Source of the DNA: Gigaspora margarita
Lineage: Eukaryota; Glomeromycota; Glomeromycetes; Diversisporales; Gigasporaceae
Assembly (NCBI GenBank): GCA_009809945.1
Contig: WTPW01000845.1
Location: 34,993 to 98,992, forward strand
Direction of reading: 5' to 3'
DNA: 64,000 nt
Shown: piece by piece, positions 47,880-60,361 of the stretch
How the letters are laid out: every line of letters begins with the position of its first letter
How positions within the stretch are numbered: the first letter of the stretch is position 1
The notes under the pieces: model-generated
Databases searched by the model: none
What the model saw: the letters and a program-made list of their open reading frames with translations, nothing else
What the model was told of the DNA's origin: nothing
Made by a program: the position numbers and the translations under genes

Positions 47880-49950
47880 AGGAATATTAAATGTTTGGTC
47901 TTTGTGTTGAACTGTTTTATATTTTGTTATAAGAATTGTATTGTTTTTGGTTGTTTTAGAATAAGATAGATATATTGTAAAGGAGTTTGAGTTGTTGTAT
48001 TCTGGGTTTTAGATATATATTGAATTGTAGGTTCTGATTGTTGTTTTACTAATGGTTGTATTGATAATTGACTTGTATGTTGGATAGAAGAATTAGATTG
48101 TTTAGCAAGGAATTGAGATAAAGTTGTATTGAGTATCATTTAACTAAGAAGTAGAGCATGATAAAATTATAGGAGGTTTATAATAAGGGACTCAATTAAT
48201 TGGTAGAAGATTTGTGAAGAGATGAGTTGTTTATAATAAATAAATCAGTAGAAGCAATTGGTATATTAATATTGAATTTTTTAGTAATGAATTGTTCAGA
48301 TTGGTTAAGGTATAAGTTTTGAAGATTATGTCTGCTTTGTGTAATTGTCATTAGTTTAGATAAGTGGATAATATCAGAGTAAGCAATAATTCTAGCAAGA
48401 ATTTGTAGTTCAATTAATGTAGATGTATGTTTATGAAGTGCTTCTTTGAGATTAAGGTTAGTGGTTTTGTCATTTTTTGTAGTGGCTTTAAAGTAGCCTT
48501 TAAAATATGTATAAAAAAAAGACAATTCATTTTGGGTTTGTTGGTGTATTGTTTATTTTGCTGAATGCTTCTTTAGCTTCATTTGCTAGATTATAAGTCT
48601 TTAAAAAGAGAGGGTATATTAAATGATGCAGGGCATGAGTTAGTAGAAGAAAAAAATAGAAAAATCTAGGTTTGGATATATATATTGGAATAGGTAGGAC
48701 TTTAAAAAATTGTTTAAAAAAAAGGTAGTTAGATTATGTAAATTAAGGGGTATTTTTTTAAAAGAATTTTTGCATTTATCTGAATTTGTGCAAGTATATA
48801 AATGGTGAAGTGCAGCTTTAATTGCATTTTTTGTTTATTTATTAATTGAAGAAACTATAGAAAATTGGAATTGATGTAGTAAGAGGTTCTGGTACTCTTT
48901 TTTAATTCTGGGTATAATTTGAAACTTGATATAGTTGTATAGTTTTTGTTTATTTATATTATCAAAATTGAATTGTTTTTTATAGTGTATAAAAAATTTT
49001 TTGAACCAGGTATTGTATTGGGTTGTATATGAAGAGAAAGATGGAATATAAAATGTATAAAGAAATTTTTGTGTTTGTATATTTTTTATAGAAATATTGA
49101 TATTAAATTTGGAGTTATTATAAATATAAAAGTCTATGTTGGTATCAGAGTTGTTATGTTTTATATAAAAGAATAGTCATAGTTTGATTGGTTTAAGATT
49201 GAGATCCTTAAAAAATTTTTGGTAGTCAATAGTTTGATATTTGTTAAGTAAATAAAGATATAGTCTTGCTAAATTAATTGCAATTTGAAATCATTTTTTA
49301 ATTGAATATAGAGATAAAAAGAAATGGGAGTTGAATAAATTTTGTAGTTAAGATTGCAAAAAATAGAGGTAGTAAATTGAGATAGCAGATCTTTTAAAGA
49401 GTGCAGTAAAATGTTAAATAGTATGTTTTGTAAATTTAGCTCTAGATTTAGCTCTGTAGTATTATAGCTATTTATAATATAATTTGTAAAAAAATTAGGT
49501 TAGTTTTTTGTGATTGTAGTAAGTAATTAGTAAAATTGTTTTTAGAAGATTTGTTAGATGTAGTAGATGGGATTGTTAACCAGAGTAAAAATTTTTAAGA
49601 ATTTGTTTTAAGTAGTTAAGAATTTCAATAGTGAGTGAAGAAAGAAGAGGTAGTTGATTTGTATTAGAATCTGTAGGAATTGGTTTTGGTCCATCCAATC
49701 TAAAAGCTATTGGTTTCTTGTTTTTGGATAATGAGAAAATCTATATTGTGTTATATGTGTTTGATTATATTTAATTGTATTGGTATATAGATATAAAAAA
49801 TTGCTAAGTTTTTTATAGAGTATAAAATAGTAGGAACTAGGAGTAAAATTAAAACAGGAATTGAAAGTTTAGCAGAGGTATGAAGTTTGAATGTTATACA
49901 AGTCACATGACCAAATCATATGCTATGCAGGTCATGTATTATGTAGAACA
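47880..49950 (-). pseudogene. Decayed protein-coding region, probably an old transposon ORF
   Basis: The minus strand carries long frames of consistent composition broken by frameshifts and a few stops. Pieces include DFLIIQKQETNSFRLDGPKP (about 49745-49685), a stretch of about 100 codons across 49140-48830 rich in Lys, Gln, Tyr and Phe, a C-x4-C segment (TCTNSDKC, about 48795), an open frame at 48525-48196, and a Gln/Thr/Ser-rich end at 48139-47927. Stops such as the TGA at 49177 and a TAA near 48840 again fit C-to-T change. No reverse transcriptase or transposase motif is visible, so I leave the family open; an N-terminal LINE or transposon ORF is the most likely source. Confidence 0.45.
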
Positions 49951-52570
49951 TGTGATATGCAGATTACAAGTTACATGTTATACAAATTATGCTAGTTAAA
50001 TTGGATATGCTATGTGTAATTTAGAAAGAGTACAAATTTGGGTATATTTGTAATTTGCTATTTGTGTAATTATTTAAGTTTTGAAATAGGATTTAAAAAG
50101 AAAATTAGTATTTTGTAAATGTAAACCTTATTTTTTGTGTAATTTAGATGTTTTGTAGTGCAGAAAACACCTAGAAACAAATTTCCAAGAAGTAAAAAAG
50201 AAAAAAGAGGAAAGAAAATTAAAAAGAATAAATATAAAAGGAGTTTGGATAGAAATTTGAATAAATTGGTAATTTTGGTCCATTTGCAAAGAAATTTATA
50301 TCAAAATGATCCTTTCAAGTAAGCTGAGTGTAATGGTGCAGAGAAGATTTGGTATTAAATAGCAGAATTTAAAGAAATTTGGTAAAGGTTGGATAAAGAA
50401 AAAATGTATATTTTTTAAATAAAAAAGAAGTAAAGTTAGGTAAAAATATATTATTTGAGAGTAGAGTTTGAGTAGTTAAAGTTTTTATTATATTGCCTTA
50501 GTAGGATTTAAGAACTTTTTAAAGAAGTAAAATATAGATAGAAATTAGAAAAAATTATAAAATAATTTGTAAATAGATAAGTAAATATAGTTAAATTTAT
50601 ATTTGTTAGAAGCAGAAAATTGAGTAGAAGTAATTTGGGTAGAGATAAAATTGTGTTAGATTAATAAAATTTTTCAGTTCAGTATATATTTATTAAAGGG
50701 ATCAGTTAAAGTAGAGTGAAATTTAGTTAGGGTTAGGGTTACCTTTTTGATGCAGTTAGAAGGGCTTTTATATATAGATATCAAGAATTCAATTTATGCA
50801 GAATATAGATCATATATTGAGTTAACTTCGCTTTAACTGACCCATTATTAAAGTACAAGAGGATATTTATATAATAAAGATATATTTATTTATTTATGAG
50901 ATAATATTTATGATAAATAACTATTTCTAAATATTAGAAAGAAGAAAGGAATCTGAGTCTATTGTGCAAAAGGAAGTAAAGCAAGGGTTTATATATATTT
51001 GAAAAACCAATAAAATACTAATGCTAATATAATAATAAAACTGTAAAATTATAAAACTATAAAGCTGTAAAACTGTAAAACTGTAAAACTGTAAAACTGT
51101 AATACTACAAAACTGCACTTTGGCCAAGCAACCTATTCTATAACATTTCTGTTCTCTTTAAAAACAAACTCCATGAGTTCCTGGATCTATTAATCTTTCA
51201 AAGTCATTGGTCAATAATCTGGTTAGGTTATTTAGAAAAAGATACTATGTAAACTGCTATATAAAAGATCCTCTATGATAATAGACCCACCATGTATCAT
51301 CTCCAGGTCTACAATATAGGTTGAGATTTTTGTAAAAGTTAAAAGACCCAGGTATACTATAGAATCTAAAATGATAAAAGACCCGGATATACTATAGGAT
51401 AAGCTTAAAAATAAAATGTAACTTGTACCAATAGTGCTATATTTATATTGCCTGGTACTGGACCTCTATATAAAATCTCTCCTGATTATCAGACCCATAT
51501 CCATACAATAGACCCATGGGTCTACTATCAGGTTTAAAATTGAAAAAATATAACATATCTGGGTCTTTTATATGGCAGTTTATAGTAAGTATGATATAAA
51601 CAAAAAAGGTCTCTATTTTGAAAGACTTGATGTATTTATTTTGCTTTTTTCCAAAAGTTATAGGTTTAATGTGCTCCAAGAGTAGTTTTAAAAATTTTTT
51701 TATTTTATTAAGGATCTGGAATTATCTTTAAATTTATCTAAGAGTTGTCCTACTACTCTTTAGCAACTTCACAAATATAAAGTATCTTACTAAAGGAGGC
51801 ATTGGCATTATTTTAAGTCAGCATATAAATATGAATAGCACAAATAGAAGCTTGTTTAAAGGGCCTTGATAATTCTAAAGATATAAAACAAGAATTTTTA
51901 GAAGAAGTAAGCATTATAATTTTAATTATGATTTATAGAATAACCAAGAACTATAAATATAGTAACTATATTCATATTAAAAAGTGGAATCAATAAAATG
52001 ACAAAAAAGAAAAGAGAATTTAGACTCTCGAGCTATTTCTGCTTGAAAAAGTGAAAAATAATAAAAAATTGCATAATTAAACAAGAACACGATGAATAAT
52101 TAGCTAAATTGAAGTTAATAGATTTAAATAATTATACTAAAGTAAGTATTTAATAAATTTTGCAATTTTATTAAATAGCTATTCTTATCAATATATAAAT
52201 ACATGTATTTAATAAATTTGTTCAAAAGAGTAACTTTTCTCTATAAAAAAACTAAATCTTTATATGATACATAAAATTTTATAAATATTGGTCTAGATGA
52301 TGCTTGGGTATAGATGGATAAATAATTAACATAATTGGTATAACCTGTTAAAGATTCAATATGTACTTTTTTAGAAATAAATAACATATTCATTTTCAAG
52401 TTAGCAATATATCTTTATTGAAAATTTTGGCTAAGCTGACTAAGCCAATAAAATTTTATCAGCTTGGTCAGTCAAAAAATTTTGATCAACTAGGATCACT
52501 AATTCATACTCCCATTTTTGATATTCATGCCCCTATCAAAAATCAAAAATTTTAAAACTTTAAGCAATGA
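49951..52570. other. Non-coding DNA with short tandem repeats
   Basis: No gene is seen. At about 51041-51115 a 9-bp unit ACTGTAAAA is repeated with variation. At 51280-51540 several passages of AAAGACCC(A/G)G(A/G)TATACTATA or its complement occur, probably a nested worn element. TTAGGGTTAGGG lies near 50728. Confidence 0.45.
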
Positions 52571-54045
52571 TATCTTGACAACTATCTAACTAAATTTAAT
52601 GAACTTTTTTTATTTGCATTATATAAATTTATAGAATTAAAATAAAAAAGTTCATTGAATTTAATTAGGTAGTTGCTAAGAAATCTTTGCTCAAATTTAG
52701 AGAAAAATAAAAAATCTATTAAAATAAAAGCTGTGCCAAAGTATTTTAAAACTTTGAGTGAAGATATCTTGATAACTATCTGAACAAATTTGATAAACTT
52801 TTTTTTATTTGAACTCTATAAATTTATAGAATTAAAATAAAAAAAATTATCAAATTTAGTTAGTTGGTTGTCGGGATAAGATATTTTTGTTAAAGTTTTA
52901 AAAAACTTGGCATGGCTTTTATTTTGATAGTCCTTTTGATTTTTTTCTAAAATTGAGCAAAGATTTCTCAACAACTATCTGACTAAACTTGATGAATTTT
53001 TTTTTGTTTGAATTGTATAAATTTATAGAATTCAAATAAAAAAGTTTATTGAATTTAATCAGATGGTTGTCAAGACATCTTTGCTTAAAGTTAGAGAAAA
53101 ATCAAAATGTTTTAAAACAAAAGCTACATCAAAGTTTTTTTAAATCTTTGAGCAAATATATCTTGATAACCATCTGACAAATTCGATGAATTTTTTTATT
53201 CGAATTCTATAAATTCATAGAATTCAAATAAAAAAGTTCATAGAATTTGGTTAGACTATTGTCAAGATATCTTTGTTCAAAGTTTTAAAAAAACTTTGGT
53301 AACAGCTTTTTTTTGATAGATGGTTTGATTTTTCTTTACCCTATAAAAAATTGGCCCATGTAGGCACATGTTTCTATAGAGATACAGTCAAGTATGGCAC
53401 AATCAAATGTTCAGATTTGTATATTTGTGTTCCATATTGGCATGTCTAATTGGTCTGAATTGGACTGTTTACCCTGACATTTGGGACATAAATGGATCAG
53501 GTTTTGTTGCACTTTACTAAACCAAAACTTATGGGTTTTGGCATGGATAATTACATGTAAAGGAACAAAATAAAACATGCTTATACATGCCACCCAATGC
53601 ATGCATCAATACCATAAAATGTAATATACATGCCATTTTGTCATGTTTTGGTTTATGCTTTATGCCTTTATGTCCATATGACATGTGCCTATCCAGACAA
53701 CCTCATGCCAACCCATACCAACACCTGGACCACTTTTCTCATAGAGCTATCTTTGAGCAAAATATCTTGACAACAATCTAACTAAATTCAATAAATTTTT
53801 TTTTGCATTCTATATATTCATAGAATTCAAATAAAAAAAAGTTCATTGAACTATCTTTGCTTAAAGTTAGAGGAAAATCAAAATGTCTATTAAAAGAAAA
53901 GCTGCGCTAAAGTTTTTTAAAACTTTGAGTGAAGATATCTAGACAACAGTCTAACTAAATTTGATAAACTTTTTTTATTTGAATTCTATGCATTTATAGA
54001 ATTCAAATAAAAAAGTTTATTGAATTTGATCAGATGGTTGCCCTG
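52570..54045. repeat. Satellite of palindromic units, period about 197 bp, with an insertion
   Basis: Six units begin near 52573, 52770, 52970, 53166, 53770 and 53944. Each carries (T)TGA(C/T)AACTATCTAACTAAAT, then TTTTTATTTGAATTCTATAAAT and its complement, then the complement of the first part, so every unit can fold into a hairpin of about 60-bp arms. The spacing is 196-200 bp for the first four. Between 53300 and 53755 a less AT-rich block interrupts the array; it contains TAGGCACATG near one side and CATGTGCCTA near the other, so it is likely an inserted element. No genes. Confidence 0.75.
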
Positions 54046-54425
54046 TAAGAAAAGTGGTACGGGTGGTGGCACGTGATGGTATCGGTAATGTTCGTAATGG
54101 TACGTTTTCTGTGGCACGTGTAGGTGCGTTATACGGAGTGGTACGTTTCGAGTGGTACAGAGTGGTACATTTCGAGTGGTACAGAGTGGTATGTTTCGAA
54201 TGGTTGTTTCGAATGGTACGGAGTGGTACGTTTCGGATGATACGGAGTGGTACGTTTTGAATGATATGTGATAACACATTTGACAAGCATTAGCCCATTG
54301 CACGGATAGTTACGTTTCAAATGGTACGGAGTGGTATGTTCGAATGATACATGATAACACATATGACAAGCATTGGCTTATTGTACGGAGTGGTACATTT
54401 AGAATGATACGTGATAACGCGAAAT
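54043..54425. repeat. Minisatellite of about 20-22 bp, GGTACGGAGTGGTACGTTTCGA type
   Basis: Units of GGTACGGAGTGGTACGTTTC with A/G variation follow one another for about 380 bp. Because the unit has no stops it yields Thr/Pro/Tyr/Val-rich frames on both strands, which are artefacts. A longer secondary period (about 105 bp) is suggested by two passages of TGATAACACAT(T/A)TGACAAGCATT. It is distinctly less AT-rich than the surrounding DNA. Confidence 0.8.
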
Positions 54426-55045
54426 TCAGACGGTATATTATGAGCAAATTGCACAGGATAAAAACATGGCACTTTGATCAACATATAAAATACAGAACTT
54501 CGTCAACATAAAATTTTTTGAATCTGCACGCTATATAATTATAAAACAGTCGATTGCTACGCCTTTGATTCCTGCCATAATATTATATATTTTGGTGTCT
54601 ATATTGTAACATTGTTAGAATTTTATCTCACTAATTAAGATATATTATGGCTTATCAGGGTGTCTCCTATTATATGATCTACAGACATAATGCAGGCTTC
54701 ATATTAAATCGTTGGCAGAGGCTTTTTATAAATTTAATAATTCTTAAACAAGTAACATATATATGTAAAAAGCTTCATATCTCATAAGTTTATTGTTCAA
54801 AATATTACCTATTCTTTTTTTTTTTTAGATATATAAATTTGAATTCACCTGTGCTATAGTAAAATATTACTTTCATTTATCCTAAACCCTTTTCATTCTA
54901 AATGTAAGCTACAAGTTTTGGTACCAAAATTTAAATAGTCTGTTTGAAATAAAATACTAATAGTTGATTAATTGCATGCAAAGACGAAGTATTTATTTTA
55001 AGCTTAAAATCAAACTTTGAACTCTAGATTTGAATTGGCTAGCAT
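54426..55045. other. AT-rich DNA without a gene
   Basis: Lies downstream of the minus-strand transposase. Nothing coding is visible. Confidence 0.4.
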
Positions 55046-58000
55046 TTAATTTGACTTATCTATGATGTAAAAACATTTTCCTACTTTCATAAAACCCACA
55101 CATCTTTGTACCATTGATACATCAACAAATTCATAATCACCAAATTCTTCAAAATTATATAATCCATATAATCCTTTTCGTGCATTTCTTGCATTGTGAA
55201 TATATGCAAGTAATTGATATTTTCCTCGGAACATATAATAAAAATAAAATTGCACATGACCAAAAAATTGTCGCAATTCATATTTTTTAGCTTCTCTTGG
55301 CTTGGCAATATTGACTTCAAGTTCATACTTGAAAGCAGAATTATATTATTTAATATATAATATATAAAGTAAAAATTTATTAAAAAATGGCCTACCAGTA
55401 CACAAGAATTATCACGTGCATTGGCTGCTACTGTTGACATTAAAGAGCCGATCATGTAACCTTCTCTAGTACGAAATTTGGCATATTTTACACCCCAATC
55501 ATTTAACTTATATAATAGTTAATATATTAGGTTAATATTAAACAGAATTTAGATAGATAAAACTTACTTCTAAAATAGGTTCTTCTAAATTTGTATAATA
55601 AAAATTTGATAATGCAATAAATTCTTTATTATTTAAAGTATAATCTAGACTAGGTGCCCAGAGTTCTTCTTCACCATCTTTAATCCAAACAACTTGTCGT
55701 GAATGATATTGTTTCAATAATTGAGGAGGAGAAATTTGTGTATATAAAGTTGAAACAAAGTGGAGATGATAAAAACGATCTTGCAATAAAATATTATTCA
55801 TTAAGTTTTTATATGGATGTTGATTAGATCGAACCATAGGTTGCAGCATTCCACATAATCGCTCAATTGGATATTGCCAATATACCCAACATGGACCACA
55901 ATTTTTAATGCAATCTTGTATATGAAGTAAATAATGAAAGGTAATTCGATAAGCTGGCAACCGTTTTATATCATTACCAACGTATAATCTAAAAAATATC
56001 AAAGATTAATAATTTGTAAGATTAATAATTTGTTAAATAAATAAAATATATAAAATATTTATAATACCTAGCGTATGTTTTAAAAAATCTACAGCAATTT
56101 TCATCCAAAATATGTAATTGTTCATTAGTAATTGTTTTTTTAATAGCGATTTGAGCAGCTTCTACAAATATAAACCAATTATCTACAAAACTATATTAAT
56201 AAATATAAAATTATTAATATATTTTTATTTAATATATATAATAAATAAATTATAAAATACTTTTTGTCATGAAATTGTCTCAATAATGGTAGTGAATATA
56301 AACAAGTCCAGTTCACCCAATCTTCAGCTTTATATGCATTTGAATGTTGAGCAATATTTAGTGGAGGCCGGCCAAATTCAGATGGCATTGATTTTTTATT
56401 TGTTTCCATAATAGAACCAATGTTTTTCCAAATAGTTTTTGACAAAGTTTGTGGATTTGTTTCAGAATTATTTAAAGATTTATCAGAGTAAAATGTTCCT
56501 GACCAGTGTTTATACATATGCATTGCAGCACCTTCAAATATAAGATGCATTATGTCTAAAGGAAAGGAAGTAGGAAATTGTATAGCTTTTAATTCAAAAA
56601 GAATACTTTCACCAGCTACACCTATAAATAAAAATTTAATTAATTAATATTAAATAAGCTCTACATATCAATAAAATCAAGCATATTAATATTATAAAAA
56701 AAATTAATATCTTAACTTTTATAACTTATATGTATTTTAATAAATTTTAAGCTTTTTTTGATAATCAAATTATTAAATTATCAAGATTGCTTCAAAATAT
56801 ACTAAGATATAAGCTATAAAAGTTAAGATATTAATTTTTTTTACAATATTGATCTGCTTGATTTCTATTGACAAATAAGTAAAATAATAATAAATTAACT
56901 TATATACCAGTTTTTCTTTGAATTTTTTTTTTATCAATTGCTGTTTTCCAAAGTAAAACTTTATCCAAGTATGATTCTTGATTTCGTAGTGGAAGATTTT
57001 TTATATTGTATGATTTTTTATCTTTGTTTGTTGGATGGCTTAAAGGATAATATACATGATTTATACCTGACTTTGAGTCAGATACTCCTTCTAAATCACA
57101 AAATCTACAGCCCATATATCCATTATGTCCTGTTACACACATTAATTTGCTAATTGCTGGTATATCACTACACCAAATTGGAACAAAAGCACGTAGTATA
57201 AATCTTTCTTGTTTCCAGCCATCCCAACATATTACACCATCTTAATAATCAAAGTTAGTATCTTTATAAAAAAATAAAAATAAACTTATTTAATATATAT
57301 AAAAATACCTTCAAGTTTTTTTAATTCATCAATAATAGGACGCATAAAACTATTAAAATTTTTAGGACAGTTTGGACCAGGTATTATTGCTGCAATTAAA
57401 AGATTTTCTCGTTTAACTCGATCTTCTGGTGGAATATTATTGTTAATAAACATTATCACCCAATTATCATCACGTTGCTGTTGAAAAATTTGATATCCAT
57501 CTAAGCTTGCTGTAAGTATTAAATCTCACTCATCTTTAATAAAATTGTTTTTTAATAATTGCTTATATAATTGCCCATCAAAAATATCACAATACTTATT
57601 AGAATTAAGTATATAATTTGAGCGATATCTAAAAGTTTTTGATCTTTCTAAATTTGCATACTGTAATCTTAGTCGAGAAATTAATGGATAATATGCAGCT
57701 GTTTTAAATGGCACTTTTTTTTCTTGAAATCTAGCAGCAAAACATATAGGACATTGCATTTCTTCTATATATTCATTTGTAAAAGCTATACAGGAATTAA
57801 TGCACATATCAATAAATAAAATATCAATATTAACTATATTTTGAAGAAATTTCTTTGTTGAATATAATGTAGGACCATTGCAATTAAAAATTTTTAATAT
57901 TTCTTCAAAATTTTCATTCGAAATATAAGTATTTTTTGACTTTAAGTGTAATAATTTTAATGCATTAATCATATTTTCTGGTTCTAAATAATAATTAAAG

Positions 58001-58503
58001 TTTAATAATTAATTACAATAAACTAAGATTTAAATTAGATGCTTATATACTTCTAAAATATATATTAACATACCTTCAATATCATTGATTAAATTGTATT
58101 GGTTTAATTTTTTATATTGTTCTAATTCATTAAATTCTTCATAGTTTTTTAACTCATCATATTGCTCCAAATCTTTATGTTGTATTGAATTCTCATATTG
58201 TTCTAAATCCTCATATTGGTCTAAATTCTCAAATTGTTCTAAATCAACATATTGTTCTAAATCCTCATATTGTTCTAATTCTTTGTATTGTAAGTTTTTG
58301 TCCTGATTATTCGATTTATTGACTCTTCTTTTTTTAGAATATATTTCTCCAACAATAACACCATCTTTATCATATAAACATTTTTTGTTTCTTTCATGTT
58401 GTCGTTTAATTCGTTTGCTAAGTTCTCAGCCATTTTGATTAATAATTAAGCAATTATTACATTTACAAATTTCTTTTTCAGAATTCATATTTGTTGTATT
58501 CAT
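55046..58503 (-). pseudogene. Plavaka/Tnp2-type DNA transposase, eight exons, nearly intact
   Basis: Exons, all with AG/GT borders and matching phase: 58503-58074, 57983-57309, 57240-56908, 56621-56261, 56190-56068, 55988-55568, 55506-55396, 55327-55046. They join into 912 codons including the final stop. The protein starts with a cysteine-rich motif (CKCNNC ... RIKRQH), then a tract of LEQYED-type 6-residue repeats, then Tnp2-family motifs: ASLDGYQ, IPGPNCPKNFNSFMRPIIDEL, GHNGYMGCRFCDLEG, DIMHLIFEGAA, and HYLLHIQDC followed by GPCWVYWQYPIERLCG. Only two codons break it: TGA at 58426-58428 (in NG*ELSKR, where Arg is usual) and TGA at 57526-57528. Either the copy is freshly inactivated or these TGAs are read through. 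A 191-bp MITE sits in the third intron. Confidence 0.82.
56674..56864. mobile_element. MITE inside a transposase intron
   Basis: Left arm 56674-56735 (AAATCAAGCATATTAATATT and onward) and right arm 56805-56864 are inverted repeats of about 57 bp. The 191-bp element accounts for the unusual length (286 nt) of the third intron of the Tnp2-type gene; the other introns are about 70-100 nt. Confidence 0.75.
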
Positions 58504-59877
58504 AAAAAAGCTAGAATGTTAATTATTGCGCGATTTATATTTTAATTCTAATTTTGATTATGCTGTGTAATGTTTATATGCATATCATAGTTTTTACTAT
58601 ATAAGAAGCTGCACGATGCAGTCGCGCTAAACCAAGAACAGATGATAAACTGTATAAACGCAAAATAATGTCTAGGAGCATTGTTTAATGGCCAGGATTA
58701 AGCTTAATTTGATCAAACTTCGAATTAACTTTGGGAGTTATTCCGCATTTATAAGGAATTTAGATATGATGAATTTTGTGATGATCATTGGAAAATTTCT
58801 ATAATTATTTTTTGGTGATTATATCATCAAAAAACTATATTTTTATTACTGTAATTTTAATAATAATAATACGACAGGGTAAAACCTGCTATGATCATCA
58901 CCAACCCGATCTACAAAGCAGATTTCACTACTTCGCAACTTAGGTTTTATCCTGTTCTATTATAATTACCGAAATTTGTGATGATTATATTACAAAATTC
59001 ATTGCGTGTCATATTAATTTTCAAATCACTAATGATCAATATCACTGCCGTAGTATTCCAATCAATCAATTAATCATTTAATTATATACCATAACAGCTA
59101 CAATTGTGATGTCGATTATTAGTGAACTTTGAGGTAGCTGATCTGGCAAGCTCATAGATACCGGATATAATTAAATTTTATAAGTAATCAGGTTTTAAAT
59201 TACTTAATATTAGGAAGTTTCCTCAATCGCTATCTACGGTAAATACCGATACATGCAATTCATTCATAATATATTTAGTTATTGCAATTCCGAAAGGCAA
59301 TAATAAAAAAAGGTCATTTTTTGTAGTGATCGTCATGCACTTTAATTGAGACAAAAACCTGTTAAAGTAATATTTGGTTAAACAATTCTATAAAATAGAT
59401 AAATTTAGTACCATGTGATATTCAAGTGGAGGTTTTACTGTGTTTAATGCATTGTCCTATTAATTATGCGATTTTTGCGGACATACGTACGTACGCCATA
59501 TACTTCGTATTATTACATAAGGTAGCTGCGCGATGCTATCACGCAAAACCAGGAACGGGAAAATTATTTAAGGATGGGTATAGTCTGGGGTTATTAAAAT
59601 TTTTTATCATGCGGTATCATGCGCATTAATGCGCATTTTTCCCATCTCTACATTGCATAGTCATATGTACGCATAGTGCTTACTATATTTTTGTCAGCGA
59701 TACAATTAATTTATTGTTAAACGATCGGCGTATACCTTGGAATTTGGGTTAAAAAACCTGTATAACCTGCGGTCGCGATTTTGCAACTCTTTCATTTTTT
59801 TTATCAAATTTTTGAATATACTAGCATTCTTGCACGTCCGTAAGGACGTGCAATAAAAATAATTAATACTGTACCGT
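58504..59877. other. Non-coding DNA with copies of a dispersed 37-bp motif
   Basis: No gene is supported. The motif GTAGCTGCGCGATGC(A/T)(G/A)TCRCGC followed by AAAACCAGGAACGG appears at 58607-58640 and 59520-59560. Less complete matches are at 30298 and 37057. Confidence 0.5.
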
Positions 59878-60361
59878 ATTGTGGCCACCAAATAAGTCAT
59901 ATTTTAGCGAATATTACTTAGCCTTGATTTTTGTAGCTTTTTGATTATTTGCGGTCATCACATGAGTCATATTTTAGTGAATATCACTTAGCCTTGATAT
60001 TTGTGGCTCCTTGATTATTTATTCATGGGATTTACAGCGCAATTAAACTTTTAACTGCGGAGAGATCAATTTATCTCGTGACAACATAAGGCAAAAAAAA
60101 ACTCCAAACCCGGTTTTCTTGACAACATTCATATTTGTGTGTATGCATAAGCAAGCCAATCAGAATGTTTTTAACATGGGCACATCATAGAGATTTACCA
60201 TATTGCAGCCACCACATAAATCATATTTTAGGGAATATTACTTAGCTTTGATATTTGTGGCTTTTTGATTATTTGCGGTCATCACATGAGTCATATTTTA
60301 GTGAATATTACTTAGCCTTGATATTTGTAGCTCCTTGATTATTTATTCATGGGATTTACAT
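59878..60361. repeat. 157-bp direct repeat, each copy internally duplicated
   Basis: 59878-60034 and 60204-60361 are about 90 percent alike, 326 bp apart. Within each, the phrase GTCATATTTTAGTGAATATTACTTAGCC occurs twice about 67 bp apart, so the repeat was built by an older duplication and then duplicated again. Confidence 0.75.

Noticed and set aside
53986-54362. Several overlapping 68-105 codon frames
   Set aside because: Produced by a stop-free minisatellite; no coding signature.
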